From assembly GCF_000711955.1 (NCBI RefSeq), contig NZ_JONR01000008.1, positions 62,001 through 126,000 on the forward strand: a stretch of DNA of 64,000 nt, read 5' to 3'. Source of the DNA: Nevskia soli DSM 19509. GTDB taxonomy: Bacteria; Pseudomonadota; Gammaproteobacteria; Nevskiales; Nevskiaceae. Below the pieces are notes generated by a model, which had not been told where the DNA came from, searched no databases, and saw nothing but the letters and a program-made list of their open reading frames with translations. Positions 9,328 through 18,673 of the stretch are shown in pieces (position 1 is the first letter of the stretch; the number at the start of each line of letters is the position of its first letter). The position numbers and the translations under genes were made by a program.

Positions 9328-9921
9328 ATGGACAATCGGATAGGAAAGCGCGGCGCTGCCGCTTTGTTGTTGCTGACACTGGCGAGTACGCAGGTGCTGG
9401 CAGCCACGGTTTCGGGCGTGAAGGTCGAAGACCAGGCCACGGTGGACGGCAAGAGCCTGGTATTGAATGGCGCCGGCCTGCGTACCAAGTACCTGCTGGC
9501 CGACGTCTATGTCGCGGCGCTGTACCTGCCGCAGAAGAGCAGCGACGCCGGCCAGATCGTCGCCGGACATGAGCCGCGCCGCATCAGCCTGATCATGAAG
9601 CGCGACGTCGATACCGATACCATGACCAAGGCATTTCACGAGGGCGTGACCAAGAACCTGTCCGCGTCCGAAATGACGGCGTTGAAGCCGCGCCTGGATC
9701 AACTCGACCAGAGTTTTGGCAAGGTCAAGGCACTGAAGAGCGGCGATGTGATCAACCTGGATTTCGCCGCCGACGGCAGCACCCACGTGGTCTACAACGG
9801 CCAGGCCGAGGATTCCATCTCCGGCGCCGACCTGTCGGCCGCATTGCTGAAGATCTGGCTGGGCCAGAACCCGGTGCAGGATGACCTGAAGCAGGAACTG
9901 CTGGGTGCGAAGAAAGGCTGA
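9328..9921 (+). CDS. Chalcone isomerase-like periplasmic protein
   Basis: 197 aa from ATG 9328 (AAGGAGAAGG site). A signal peptide (AAALLLLTLASTQVLA) is followed by a chalcone isomerase-like domain: VSGVKVEDQATVDGKSLVLNGAGLRTKYLLADVYVA pattern at the N terminus (GLR-x-K and VYVAALYLP), and GDVINLDFAADG and LLKIWLG near the end. Bacterial members are secreted and have no established chalcone substrate; fatty-acid-like ligands have been suggested for the fold. The gene stands alone and is followed by a strong hairpin. The family call is fairly firm, the role unknown. Confidence 0.85.
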   Translation: MDNRIGKRGAAALLLLTLASTQVLAATVSGVKVEDQATVDGKSLVLNGAGLRTKYLLADVYVAALYLPQKSSDAGQIVAGHEPRRISLIMKRDVDTDTMTKAFHEGVTKNLSASEMTALKPRLDQLDQSFGKVKALKSGDVINLDFAADGSTHVVYNGQAEDSISGADLSAALLKIWLGQNPVQDDLKQELLGAKKG

Positions 9922-9925
9922 GTCG

Positions 9926-9955
9926 CGCCGGGTGCCGCCATTGCGGCGCCCGGCG
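9926..9955 (+). terminator. Strong hairpin after the chalcone isomerase-like gene
   Basis: A 13-bp GC-rich stem (9926-9938 with 9943-9955, one G-T wobble) and a CATT loop begin 5 bp past the stop codon. Only a weak T-rich tail (tgtgt) follows, so it may be an imperfect intrinsic terminator or an mRNA-stabilising hairpin. Confidence 0.55.
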
Positions 9956-10032
9956 TGTGTAAACAAGGGTGGCCCCGGGGAACAAATGCCGCCTCTTACC
10001 GTCAGTAGGGTAGACGAAAGCTAAGGACCACC

Positions 10033-11643
10033 ATGACACCCAAGACGGCGGCGGTGACGTCGCCGGATTCCGAAGTGCACGCCGGCGCCCGGTTGCCGGA
10101 GATGCCGCAGGCCGACACGCTGACGCCGGCCGACCGTTACGAGGAACTGTTCGTCGAGGTGCAGACGGCGCGCATCTTCCCCGACAGCAAAACCTTCGTC
10201 GACTGCGCGCCGAAAAGCGACCCCGACGCAATCCTCGCGGCCTACCGCAAGGAACGCACCCAGCCGCAGTTCGATCTCGCGGCTTTCGTGCAGCGCCATT
10301 TCGACATGCCGGAGGTGCGCAACAGCCACTACGTTTCCGACCCCGAGCAGAGCCTGCCGGACCATATCGATACGCTGTGGACGGTGCTGACGCAGCATCC
10401 CGACGATCATCCCCCGCGCTCCTCGCTGCTGCCGGTGCCCAATTGCTACGTGGTGCCCGGGGGGCGTTTCGGCGAGATGTATTACTGGGATTCCTACTTC
10501 ACCATGCTGGGCCTGGCGGAAAGCGGCCGCCATGACCTGTTGCATTTCATGGCCGATAACTTCGCCTACCTGATCGACACCTATGGGCATGTGCCCAACG
10601 GTACCCGTACCTATTACCTGAGCCGCTCGCAGCCGCCGGTGTTCGCGTTGATGGTGGAACTGTTCGAGCAGCACGGCGTGAAGCCGGCGCTGCGCTACCT
10701 GCCGCAGTTGCGGCGCGAGTACGAGTTCTGGATGGATGGCGCCTGCGAGTTGCGGCCGGGCGAAGCGCGGCGGCGTCTGGTATGCCTGGCGCAGGGCGTC
10801 ACCCTGAATCGCTACTGGGACGACCGCGACACGCCGCGGGAGGAGTCCTACCTGGAGGATGTGACCACGGCGGCGAAGGCAAGCCGGCCACCACACGAGG
10901 TCTACCGCGAGCTGCGTGCGGCGGCCGAATCCGGCTGGGACTTCAGCTCGCGCTGGCTGGGCGAGCCCAGCCGGCTGGAGACCATCCGCATCACTTCGAT
11001 CCTCCCGGTGGACCTCAATGCGCTGCTTTACAAGCTCGAGCGCACGCTGGCCGAGTTGAGCGAGGCCGGCGGGGATGCGGATGATGCGGCGTTGTTCCGC
11101 GATAAAGCGGAGGCGCGGCGGCGGACCATGAATACCCTGTTGTGGGACGAGGGTATCGGCACCTTCCTCGATTACGACTGGGCGCTGGAGCAGCGGCGGC
11201 CGCAGCCCACAGCAGCCTCGCTGGTGCCGCTGTTCGTCGGCCTGGCCTCGGCGCCGCAGGCGGCGCGCACCGCGGAGATGGCGCGCGCCCTGTTGCTGGA
11301 GGAGGGCGGCCTCGGCACGACGCTGGTGCACAGCGGCGAACAGTGGGATCAGCCCAACGGCTGGGCGCCGCTGCAATGGATCGCCGTCAGCGGCCTCAAT
11401 GCCTATGGCCATGAGGATCTGGCGGACGAGATCGCCCGGCGCTGGCTGGAAACCGTGTCCGCGGTCTACCTGCGCGATGGCAAGCTGGTGGAGAAATATT
11501 CCCTGCGTGGCGCGGCCGGCGGCCGCGGCGGCGAGTACCCGCTGCAGGACGGCTTCGGCTGGACCAACGGTGTGACGCGCAAGCTGCTGGACCTGCACCG
11601 GGGGCACGAGGCGCACCGCTGCACCGCGCCGCCGAAGGACTGA
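10033..11643 (+). CDS. treF: Alpha,alpha-trehalase, cytoplasmic type (GH37)
   Basis: 536 aa with no signal peptide, so probably cytoplasmic. Both trehalase signatures are present: PGGRFGEMYYWDSYF (from residue 142) and QWDQPNGWAP (from 437). Asp303 in ESGWDFSSRW matches the catalytic acid of GH37 enzymes, and the C-terminal Gly-rich GGRGGEYPLQDGFGWTNGV lid is intact. The enzyme hydrolyses trehalose to two glucose units, usually for osmoprotectant turnover. The length is normal for the family. The start is ATG 10033 with an upstream AAGGA. No trehalose synthesis genes are nearby. Confidence 0.95.
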   Translation: MTPKTAAVTSPDSEVHAGARLPEMPQADTLTPADRYEELFVEVQTARIFPDSKTFVDCAPKSDPDAILAAYRKERTQPQFDLAAFVQRHFDMPEVRNSHYVSDPEQSLPDHIDTLWTVLTQHPDDHPPRSSLLPVPNCYVVPGGRFGEMYYWDSYFTMLGLAESGRHDLLHFMADNFAYLIDTYGHVPNGTRTYYLSRSQPPVFALMVELFEQHGVKPALRYLPQLRREYEFWMDGACELRPGEARRRLVCLAQGVTLNRYWDDRDTPREESYLEDVTTAAKASRPPHEVYRELRAAAESGWDFSSRWLGEPSRLETIRITSILPVDLNALLYKLERTLAELSEAGGDADDAALFRDKAEARRRTMNTLLWDEGIGTFLDYDWALEQRRPQPTAASLVPLFVGLASAPQAARTAEMARALLLEEGGLGTTLVHSGEQWDQPNGWAPLQWIAVSGLNAYGHEDLADEIARRWLETVSAVYLRDGKLVEKYSLRGAAGGRGGEYPLQDGFGWTNGVTRKLLDLHRGHEAHRCTAPPKD

Positions 11644-11704
11644 CACGCGGCCTGCCAGCCGCCGGTGTATTGTTGGCGCATCCACTTTTTCAGGGAAGTG
11701 CTGC

Positions 11705-14011
11705 ATGCACAAGTTCTTTGCTGTGCTGGCGCTGTGCGCGGCGATGCCGGGCATGGCGGCGGAGTTGAGCATCGACCGGCTGTTCGACGATCCGGCCTTG
11801 TCCGGCAAGGCGGCACAGGGCGTGAAGGTTTCCCCGGCCGGGGATCGCGTCACCTTCCTGCGCGGGCGCGAGGACGACCAGTTCCGGCTCGATCTGTGGC
11901 AGTTCGACCTCAAGTCCGGGACGACGCGGCTGCTGGTGGACTCGAAGCGGCTCGTGCCGGACGAGCATCTGTCCGACGCGGAGAAGGCGCGGCGCGAACG
12001 CGAGCGCACCGCCCTGTATCACGGCATCCTCGACTACGGCTGGGCGCCGGACGGCAAGCGCCTGCTGTTTCCGCTGGGAGGGGAGCTGTATCTCTACGAC
12101 CTGCAGGCCGATGCGGACCGCGCGGTACGCCAGCTCACGCACGGCGGCGGCGACCTCATCGATCCGAAGATTTCGCCGCGCGGGCGCTACGTCTCATTCG
12201 TGCGCGGCCAGAACCTGCATGTGATCGATTTGCAAAACGGCAGGGAGCGCGCGCTGACCCGCGATGGCGGCGGCACCGTCCATGAGGCGGAAGCCGAATT
12301 CGTGGCGCAGGAGGAATTCGCCCAGAGCAGCGGCTACTGGTGGGCACCGGACGACAGCCTGATCGCCTTCAAGCGCTACGACGAGTCCGGCGTGCCGGTG
12401 GCGCGGCGCTTCGAGGTCTATGCGGATCACACCGAGGTGGTGGAGCAGCGCTATCCCGCGGCGGGCGAGACCAATGCGCGGCTGAAACTGGGGCTGGTGT
12501 CGCCGGACGGCAAGTCCGCGCCGCGCTGGATCGATACCGGCGCCGATGCCGACATCTACCTGCCGCGCCTGAACTGGCTGCCGGACGGCAAGCACCTGGC
12601 CTACCAGCGCCTGTCGCGCGAACAGAAGACGCTGGAGCTGCTGCAGGTGGATGCGGCGAGCCTGAAGCAGAGCACCCTGCTCACCGAACATTCGAATGCC
12701 TGGATCAACCTCAACGACGATCTGCATTTCCTGACGCGGCAGGCGGCATTCGTCTGGGCTTCCGAGCGTTCCGGCTACAAGCATTTGTACCTGTACGGCC
12801 TGGACGGCAAGCTGATCCGGCCGCTCACGGCGGGGGACTGGGATATCGACGGGGTGCTGGCGGTGGACGAGTCCGCCAACCGTATCTACTTCGGCTCCAA
12901 CAAGGATCGCATCGAGGACAGCCAGGTCTATACGGTGCCGCTGGATGGCGATGCGAGTGCTTCGGCTGCGCCGGTGCCGCAGCGCATTTCCCAGGGTGAG
13001 GGTTGGCACAAGGCCAGCTTCGGCTGCAGCGAGGCGCAGACGGAATGCAAGGTGGGGTTGTACGTCGATACCTGGTCGGATGCGCTCGATCCGCCGCAGA
13101 CCTCGGTGCGCGGCGCCGACGGCAGGCTGCTGGCCTGGATCGAACAGAACGCGCTGGACGCGCAGCATCCGTTCGCGCCGTATCGTGGCGGCCTGGCCGC
13201 GCCGGAATTCGGCTCGCTGGCGGCGAGCGACGGGCAGAAGCTGGCCTGGCGCCTGATCAAGCCGGCGCATTTCGATCCCGCGCGCCGCTACCCGGTGCTG
13301 GTGTATCTCTATGGCGGTCCCGGCTCGCAGCTCGGCGCCAACCGCTGGGATGCGCGCGGCCTGTTCATGCAGTATTTGGCACAGCAGGGTTACCTGGTGT
13401 TCACCCTGGACAACCGCGGCACGCCGCGGCGCGGCCGCGCCTTCTCCGATCCGATCAAGAGCCGGCTCGGCGCGGTGGAGGTGGAGGACCAGCTGGCCGG
13501 CGTGCGCTGGCTCAAGCAGCAGCCCTGGGTCGATGCGCAGTACGTCGGCGTATTCGGTTGGAGCTACGGCGGTTACATGACGCTGATGCTGCTGGCCAAG
13601 GCCTCGGACCAGTTCGCCGCCGGTGTGGCGGTGGCACCGGTGACCGACTGGCATATCTACGACACCGCCTACACCGAGCGCTATCTCGGCACGCCGCAGG
13701 AGAATGCGGCCGGCTACGAGGACAGCGGCGTGTTCAAGTGGCTGACGGGGTTGCGCTCACCCTTGCTGCTGGCGCACGGCATGGCCGACGACAACGTGCT
13801 GTTCAGCAATTCGACCCGCCTGATGGCGGCGCTGCAGACGCAGGGCACGCAGTTCCGGTTGATGACCTATCCGGGCGGCAAGCATGGATTGTCGACGCCG
13901 GCCATGCAGAAGCATCTATTCCACACCATCGCCGGCTTTCTCGACGAGAAATTGCACGGCGATGTGGCGCAGGGAGGGGGTATGCCCCGCTTAGAGCCTG
14001 TAACAGAATGA
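11705..14011 (+). CDS. Dipeptidyl peptidase IV-type serine peptidase (S9B)
   Basis: 768 aa with a signal peptide (FFAVLALCAAMPGMA). An eight-bladed propeller domain (about 30-510) is followed by an alpha/beta hydrolase domain. The catalytic triad is predicted as Ser620 (GWSYGGYMT), Asp695 (HGMADDNV) and His727 (GGKHGLS). The Glu motif of DPP4 (QEEFAQSSGYWW) is present, supporting cleavage of N-terminal X-Pro/X-Ala dipeptides. It is probably periplasmic. The last six codons and the stop lie inside a 366-bp repeat element that starts at 13993, so the natural C-terminal tail has been replaced; the catalytic core is unaffected. Confidence 0.94.
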   Translation: MHKFFAVLALCAAMPGMAAELSIDRLFDDPALSGKAAQGVKVSPAGDRVTFLRGREDDQFRLDLWQFDLKSGTTRLLVDSKRLVPDEHLSDAEKARRERERTALYHGILDYGWAPDGKRLLFPLGGELYLYDLQADADRAVRQLTHGGGDLIDPKISPRGRYVSFVRGQNLHVIDLQNGRERALTRDGGGTVHEAEAEFVAQEEFAQSSGYWWAPDDSLIAFKRYDESGVPVARRFEVYADHTEVVEQRYPAAGETNARLKLGLVSPDGKSAPRWIDTGADADIYLPRLNWLPDGKHLAYQRLSREQKTLELLQVDAASLKQSTLLTEHSNAWINLNDDLHFLTRQAAFVWASERSGYKHLYLYGLDGKLIRPLTAGDWDIDGVLAVDESANRIYFGSNKDRIEDSQVYTVPLDGDASASAAPVPQRISQGEGWHKASFGCSEAQTECKVGLYVDTWSDALDPPQTSVRGADGRLLAWIEQNALDAQHPFAPYRGGLAAPEFGSLAASDGQKLAWRLIKPAHFDPARRYPVLVYLYGGPGSQLGANRWDARGLFMQYLAQQGYLVFTLDNRGTPRRGRAFSDPIKSRLGAVEVEDQLAGVRWLKQQPWVDAQYVGVFGWSYGGYMTLMLLAKASDQFAAGVAVAPVTDWHIYDTAYTERYLGTPQENAAGYEDSGVFKWLTGLRSPLLLAHGMADDNVLFSNSTRLMAALQTQGTQFRLMTYPGGKHGLSTPAMQKHLFHTIAGFLDEKLHGDVAQGGGMPRLEPVTE

Positions 14012-14358
14012 ATCGCACCTGCGTTGCAGTCCAAAATCGCGTCAGGCAAGGCGGAGGCCCCAGCCATGGTGATTCCATGGCTGGGGCTGACAACGATCGC
14101 CCGCGACACGGTGCCGCGTCAGCGTGGGTGCGGGAGCGGGCGAAGGCGGCCCCTCCCGCACCCACCTCGTTACGCTCGGGCACCGTGTCGGGGCCGCCCT
14201 GGCGCGATTTTGGGCGCAACCCTTCGGGACGGGGCCATTTTTACGCATTGCTGCGCCGGCCAGAGCGCACCATGGAATCACCATGCCGCACTCTGTCCGA
14301 CTTGCACTGCGCAAAAATGACCGCCGTCGCAGGCGCGATTCATTCTGTTACAGGCTCT
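13993..14358 (+). repeat. 366-bp fold-back repeat element, copy 1 (MITE-like)
   Basis: The ends are inverted repeats of about 32 bp (AGAGCCTGTAACAGAATG at the left, its complement at the right, one internal mismatch). Nested internal inverted repeats include CCCCAGCCATGG/CCATGGCTGGGG at 14058-14086, GGTGCGGGAG/CTCCCGCACC, and CCAAAATCGCG/CGCGATTTTGG, so the whole unit can fold. Copies 2 and 3 (27843 and 44580) are the same length. Flanking bases are TT on the left and TA on the right. It lies at the 3' end of the DPP4 gene and supplies its stop codon. The short open frames inside look non-coding. No transposase is in the window. Confidence 0.9.
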
Positions 14359-14417
14359 TAGGGATTGCGGATGATCTGCCGAAACGCCCGCTGGACGCAG
14401 GCGCGCCGTGGCGGCAG

Positions 14418-14786
14418 TCAGGCCGTCCGGTGCGGCAAGCGGCGGTCGAAGCCGCTGTAGCCGTCGCCCTGGCGCATGCGCACGCGTGTCAGGGCGACGG
14501 ACATCACCAGTTCATGCACCGAGCTGCGAAGCTTGTCGTAGGCCCCGACGTCGCCCGATGCCCGGGACTTGCGCCGGACCCAGAGACCGTCGCTGCGAGC
14601 TTCGAGATCGAGCCGTCCTTGCACGGACAGGATTTCGATGCCGGACACGAGATCCGAGGAACGCAGGCGCACCGATTCCCAGTGCTCCGCCAGGGTGCGC
14701 AAGGGGATGGCGCCGAAGCGGGCGACCCGGTTTTCCTTGAGTACGGCATCGAGCGCCGCGGAAATGAGGTCCAGATCGATTTTCAT
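14418..14786 (-). CDS. Hypothetical protein
   Basis: 122 aa from ATG 14786, chosen because GGAG lies 6 nt upstream; a second in-frame ATG at 14804 would add six residues. It is soluble, with no signal or membrane segment. Features are an N-terminal helix (LDLISAALDAVLKENRVARFGAIPLRTLAEHW) and a basic middle (LWVRRKSRA). No family was recognised. It sits alone between repeat copy 1 and the SDR gene. Confidence 0.65.
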   Translation of the reverse strand: MKIDLDLISAALDAVLKENRVARFGAIPLRTLAEHWESVRLRSSDLVSGIEILSVQGRLDLEARSDGLWVRRKSRASGDVGAYDKLRSSVHELVMSVALTRVRMRQGDGYSGFDRRLPHRTA

Positions 14787-15044
14787 GATTGGCTCCAGTG
14801 CCAAGGATGAGCCGAATCAGTGAATTCGGCCGTAACTCTGACAATGGACCTGAAACGCGGCGCCTTGTTGCACAAGGCGACACAAGGATATTGATGGCCG
14901 ACGATCGGGCCGGCGGTGGATGATCCGGCGGCGTTGCCACTGCGGCGCAGGGCAATGGTTGACATCATTATCCCCCTGCCGGCAGAAAATCGTAAGCGCC
15001 GATCCGGCCGCGATGAGCCGGACCGGCGACTGGCGCTGCGCGGG

Positions 15045-15812
15045 TTACAGGAAAATGCCGCCGGCAACTTCGATGCGCTGGCCGTTGACCCAGCCGTTGC
15101 CTGGCGACAGCAGGGCGGCGATGGCGCCGCCGACATCGTCCGGCAGGCCGACGCGGCCCAGCGCGGTGAGCGAGGCGATCATGGCGTTGAGCTGGGCGTT
15201 GTCGCGCACCGCACCGCCGCCGAAGTCGGTTTCGATGGCGCCGGGGGCGATGACGTTGACGGTGATGCCGCGCGGGCCGAGTTCCTTGGCCATGTACCTG
15301 CTCAGGACTTCGATGGCGCCCTTCATCGAGGCGTAGGCGGCATAGCCCGGGAAGCTGAAGCGGGCCAGGCCGCTGGACAGGTTGACGATGCGGCCACCAT
15401 CGGCGATCAGGGGCAGCAGTTTCTGGGTAAGGAAGAAGGTGCCCTTGAAGTGGACGTTCACCAGCTCGTCGAACTGCGCCTCGGTGGTCTCGGCGATCGA
15501 GGCATGCACGCCGACGCCGGCGTTGTTGACGAGGTAGTCGAAGCGCTCGCGCTGCCAGTGCCGGTGCAGCGCGCCGCGCACCTGCTCGGCGAAGGCGGTG
15601 AAGCCGGCGCTGACGCCGACATCGAGCTGCAGGGCCACGGCGCGGCGCCCGAGTTTCTCGATCTGCGCCACGGCGCTGTCGGCTTCGACCTTGTTGCTGT
15701 GGTAGGTGAGGATCACGTCGGTGCCGGACTCGGCCAGCTTGGTGGCGGTGTTGCGGCCGAGGCCGCGGCTGCCGCCGGTGATCAGGGCGATGGGGGTGGT
15801 GGGCTTGCTCAT
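15045..15812 (-). CDS. Short-chain dehydrogenase/reductase
   Basis: 255 aa from ATG 15812 (AAGGAGACACCC upstream). This is a classical SDR: cofactor motif TGGSRGLG at residues 11-18, NNAG in VNNAGVG, catalytic Ser in NLSSGLARFSF, and YAAYASMKG containing the Tyr-x3-Lys pair. Arg in the Gly-rich loop and downstream basic residues hint at NADPH preference. The substrate is unknown. It is divergent from a LysR gene 185 bp away, a typical regulator-target arrangement. Confidence 0.93.
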   Translation of the reverse strand: MSKPTTPIALITGGSRGLGRNTATKLAESGTDVILTYHSNKVEADSAVAQIEKLGRRAVALQLDVGVSAGFTAFAEQVRGALHRHWQRERFDYLVNNAGVGVHASIAETTEAQFDELVNVHFKGTFFLTQKLLPLIADGGRIVNLSSGLARFSFPGYAAYASMKGAIEVLSRYMAKELGPRGITVNVIAPGAIETDFGGGAVRDNAQLNAMIASLTALGRVGLPDDVGGAIAALLSPGNGWVNGQRIEVAGGIFL

Positions 15813-15997
15813 GGGTGTCTCCTTGCAGTGGCGCAGCTCGGATTCTGTCGGTCGCCGCACGAGTCTGTTGCCCGGGTGCCGCGATGGGAGGCACTTTATT
15901 GATATTATTAATGCAGATAAATACCAATAAATTGATTTATCTGTTCAAAAAATATGAACAATAGATCCTGGTCAGAGCCATGCTTGATGGAGCGACG

Positions 15998-16906
15998 ATG
16001 AATCGACTGGATGCCATGCAGATTTTCGTGCGGGTGGCCGAGCTGACCAGCTTCACCCGCGCCGCCGAGAGCCTGGGCCTGCCCAAGGCCAGCGCTTCCA
16101 ACGCGGTGCAGCAGCTGGAAAGCGCATTGGGCACGCGCCTGCTGCACCGGACCACACGCAAGGTGCAGCTGACGCAGGACGGGCAGGCATTCTATGAACG
16201 CAGCAAGGATCTGCTGGCGGACATGGACGAGTTGCAGTCCATGTTCCAGCAGGGCGAGCAGGCGCTGCGCGGGCGCCTGCGGGTGGACATGCCCAGCGGC
16301 ATCGCGCGCGCCTATATCGTGCCGCGCCTGCCCAAGTTCCTGCAGGCGCATCCGCAGATCGAGCTGGAGCTGAGCAGCACCGACCGCCGCGTCGATCTGG
16401 TGCGCGAGGGTTTCGACTGCGTGGTACGCGTCGGCGCGCTGGGCGATGCGAACCTGATCGCGCGCCCGCTCGGGCGCCTGCGTGTCGGCAACTTCGCCAG
16501 CCCCGCCTACCTGCGCCGCCACGGCACGCCGCGGACCCTGGAGGACCTGGCCGGGCACCAGCTCATCCATTACACCGTCAGCTTCGGTTCCAGGCCGGAC
16601 GGTTTCGAATACCTGGACGGCGACACCTACCGCACGCTGCCAATGGCCGGCGCGCTGACGGTGAACAGCACCGATGCCTATCAGGAGGCCTGCCTCGTCG
16701 GACTGGGCTTGATCCAGGCGCCGGCGATGGCGCACCAGCACCTGCTGGCGCAAGGGCTGCTGGTGGAAGTGCTGCCGCAGTACCGGGCGGAGCCGATGCC
16801 GCTATCCCTGCTCTACGCCAACCGGCGCAACCTGTCGAAGCGGGTGCAGGTGTTCATGAACTGGATCGCGGAGACCCTGCGGCCGTACGTGGAGAAGGCG
16901 GGGTAG
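15998..16906 (+). CDS. LysR-family transcriptional regulator
   Basis: 302 aa from ATG 15998 (GGAGCGACG site), preferred to the ATG at 15980. The N-terminal winged helix (MQIFVRVAELTSFTRAAESLGLPKASASNAVQQLE) is followed by a periplasmic-binding-like effector domain (GRLRVDMPSGIARAYIVPRLPKFL, VGLGLIQAPAM). It is divergent from the SDR gene; the AT-rich spacer around 15895-15965 is the likely binding region. The effector is unknown. Confidence 0.94.
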   Translation: MNRLDAMQIFVRVAELTSFTRAAESLGLPKASASNAVQQLESALGTRLLHRTTRKVQLTQDGQAFYERSKDLLADMDELQSMFQQGEQALRGRLRVDMPSGIARAYIVPRLPKFLQAHPQIELELSSTDRRVDLVREGFDCVVRVGALGDANLIARPLGRLRVGNFASPAYLRRHGTPRTLEDLAGHQLIHYTVSFGSRPDGFEYLDGDTYRTLPMAGALTVNSTDAYQEACLVGLGLIQAPAMAHQHLLAQGLLVEVLPQYRAEPMPLSLLYANRRNLSKRVQVFMNWIAETLRPYVEKAG

Positions 16907-16941
16907 TGCGGTGTAGCAGGAGTAGATGATTCAACCCCTTA

Positions 16942-18165
16942 TTACCACCAATCCATATTCGCGGCATTGTCGAATTTGCGCGCTAGATACTCCACGAACT
17001 CCGTCATACTCTCCTCGGATTCCATGGCGTGAGCATATGTGCCATCCGAAACAAAGGTGAGAATGCTCGGAAGGCTGCTAAAAAGGAAAATCCGAGCCGG
17101 TCCAAGAGCACCAGACCACAGATGCTCAATGAATTCCTCCATTTCTTCAATCGCCCTTCTTTCTTCGAATGCTGGTTTGCCCGTAAGCGAATATCGGTGC
17201 TTTTGATCTTCAGTTAAGAGGACGGGAGCCGCTCCTGCACCAGAATGGAAACGGAATGCTTCCCCGCGTTTTCCGAATGCGCCATGTGCCATAAAGTTTC
17301 GGATCTGTGCACGTAGATCAAGAAGCTCGTCGTAATGCTTTTTGGTAGCTGCCTCGTCTAGGTTCAAGGCGGTCTTGAACTTCGTTTTCCAGTCGGCTTC
17401 GGCTATTCGTGCGACCTCCTGGCCCGTACACAGGCGCCCTCGAAGAATAGCGAGGTGGATGAATGCATGTTCGGTCCAACTGAAGAATGCCTCAACAGCA
17501 GCTTGGGCATGCCAATTCGCCTCTTTGCGTAAGGCATGGGCGGGAAACGACCCTTGAGTGACCTCGGTGTCATCATCAAGGATCTTTTTGGTGATGACTC
17601 GCTCGTTCTTTTTGGACTCGGTTTCGGCAGATAGTGCTCGGAAACGATCACGGAAGAACTCATAACGCTCAAAGAGTGACGAACTCTTGTTGAGCACGTT
17701 GATCTGGTTGCCCGCAGCTGCTTGCTCTGCACGCCACTCAAAATACGGATTGGCGACAGCTACGGCTCTTGTTATTAACGCAGCGATCTCCTTCGCATCA
17801 GTCTCGGCTTCATCGGTTGGCGGCTCATTCATCGTCGCTTTTGGATCAAGAGTCGGCGCAAATATCCCCAGGCCCATTTTGCGGTGCTCGATACCATAGA
17901 GCCGTCCACGGAATCGGACGGGGATCGTCCACGCACTCTTTTCCCACTCACCCATGTGAGGAAACTGAAGGAGGTCAACTAACAAAAAATAGACAAGGTA
18001 ATAGTGAGGTAGAGTTCGCCCTCCATTCGTCCGAGAGGAAAGCATGAGTCCCTTCGACTCAGCATTCGATTTGGGCGGGCCAGCGGCCTCAATCTCACCG
18101 AGTGCTTTTAAAGCGGCTCCATGTACCTTCTGTATCGCCGGCGGTAGAGGGTCTGCTTCAGTCAT
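16942..18165 (-). CDS. Accessory protein with HEPN-like motif
   Basis: 407 aa from ATG 18165 (MTEADPLPPAIQ). Base composition and codon use are less GC-biased than the neighbours, suggesting transfer. It is soluble and largely helical. The segment YDELLDLRAQIRNFMAHGAFG contains R289-N-x3-H294, the R-x4-6-H signature of HEPN domains, in a helix preceded by a long helical stretch that may form the rest of the bundle. HEPN proteins are often RNases in toxin-antitoxin or phage-defence systems, but some are non-catalytic. No antitoxin-like partner is adjacent. The domain assignment is inference from one motif and its context. Confidence 0.7.
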   Translation of the reverse strand: MTEADPLPPAIQKVHGAALKALGEIEAAGPPKSNAESKGLMLSSRTNGGRTLPHYYLVYFLLVDLLQFPHMGEWEKSAWTIPVRFRGRLYGIEHRKMGLGIFAPTLDPKATMNEPPTDEAETDAKEIAALITRAVAVANPYFEWRAEQAAAGNQINVLNKSSSLFERYEFFRDRFRALSAETESKKNERVITKKILDDDTEVTQGSFPAHALRKEANWHAQAAVEAFFSWTEHAFIHLAILRGRLCTGQEVARIAEADWKTKFKTALNLDEAATKKHYDELLDLRAQIRNFMAHGAFGKRGEAFRFHSGAGAAPVLLTEDQKHRYSLTGKPAFEERRAIEEMEEFIEHLWSGALGPARIFLFSSLPSILTFVSDGTYAHAMESEESMTEFVEYLARKFDNAANMDWW

Positions 18166-18283
18166 GAAATATGGTCGATTTGCGATGCCTGGGAACTGAC
18201 TTCGCGACGGCAATCACTAACCAAACAGTGACATCCGGAACCAACCGGAAGCGGATGCGCCCATCGAATGAGCAGGGGCCGAA

Positions 18284-18550
18284 TCAACGCAACTGGCTGT
18301 CCTTGCTGCCGCGCCGGTTGTAACCGCTGAATTCGGTGATCTTGCTGTCGTGCGCTTCCTGGCAGGGCACGCAAAGTCGCACGCCGGGGATGGCCGCCCT
18401 GCGCCCCTCGGGAATCTCCTCGCCGCACTCGACGCAATGGCTCAGGCTCGGGCCGGACGACAGGTTGTTGCGCGCGCGCGCAATGGCGTCCTTGACCGTG
18501 GCATCGATCTGTTCCTGAACCGCGCCTTCATGTGCCCAGCCAGTGGCCAT
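18284..18550 (-). CDS. TraR/DksA-family C4 zinc-finger protein
   Basis: 88 aa. The N-terminal helix is followed by a C4 zinc finger, Cys39-x2-Cys42 and Cys60-x2-Cys63, in the typical context CVECGEEIPEGRR and IPGVRLCVPCQ. The length matches TraR/YbiI-like small members rather than full DksA (about 150 aa). Such proteins bind in the RNA polymerase secondary channel or have unknown roles. The start is ATG 18550 with AAGG very close upstream. It lies next to the accessory HEPN-like gene, and small TraR-like genes are common on mobile DNA. Confidence 0.88.
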   Translation of the reverse strand: MATGWAHEGAVQEQIDATVKDAIARARNNLSSGPSLSHCVECGEEIPEGRRAAIPGVRLCVPCQEAHDSKITEFSGYNRRGSKDSQLR

Positions 18551-18673
18551 TACCTTGTACCGATCTCGCTCATCGCTGCTATAGCCATAGCCAGAAAATA
18601 GTGCTGACGGCCTTGAATTTCAAGGAGCGGGCGGCGCCGCGGTAAATGCCGGGCGCCTGTCCCCCCGCTGGCG

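Noticed and set aside
14024..14320. 98-aa frame recurring inside the 366-bp repeats
   Set aside because: Present in all copies only because the DNA is repeated. It lacks a ribosome-binding site, is Arg/Ala-rich and is broken by the palindromic structure.
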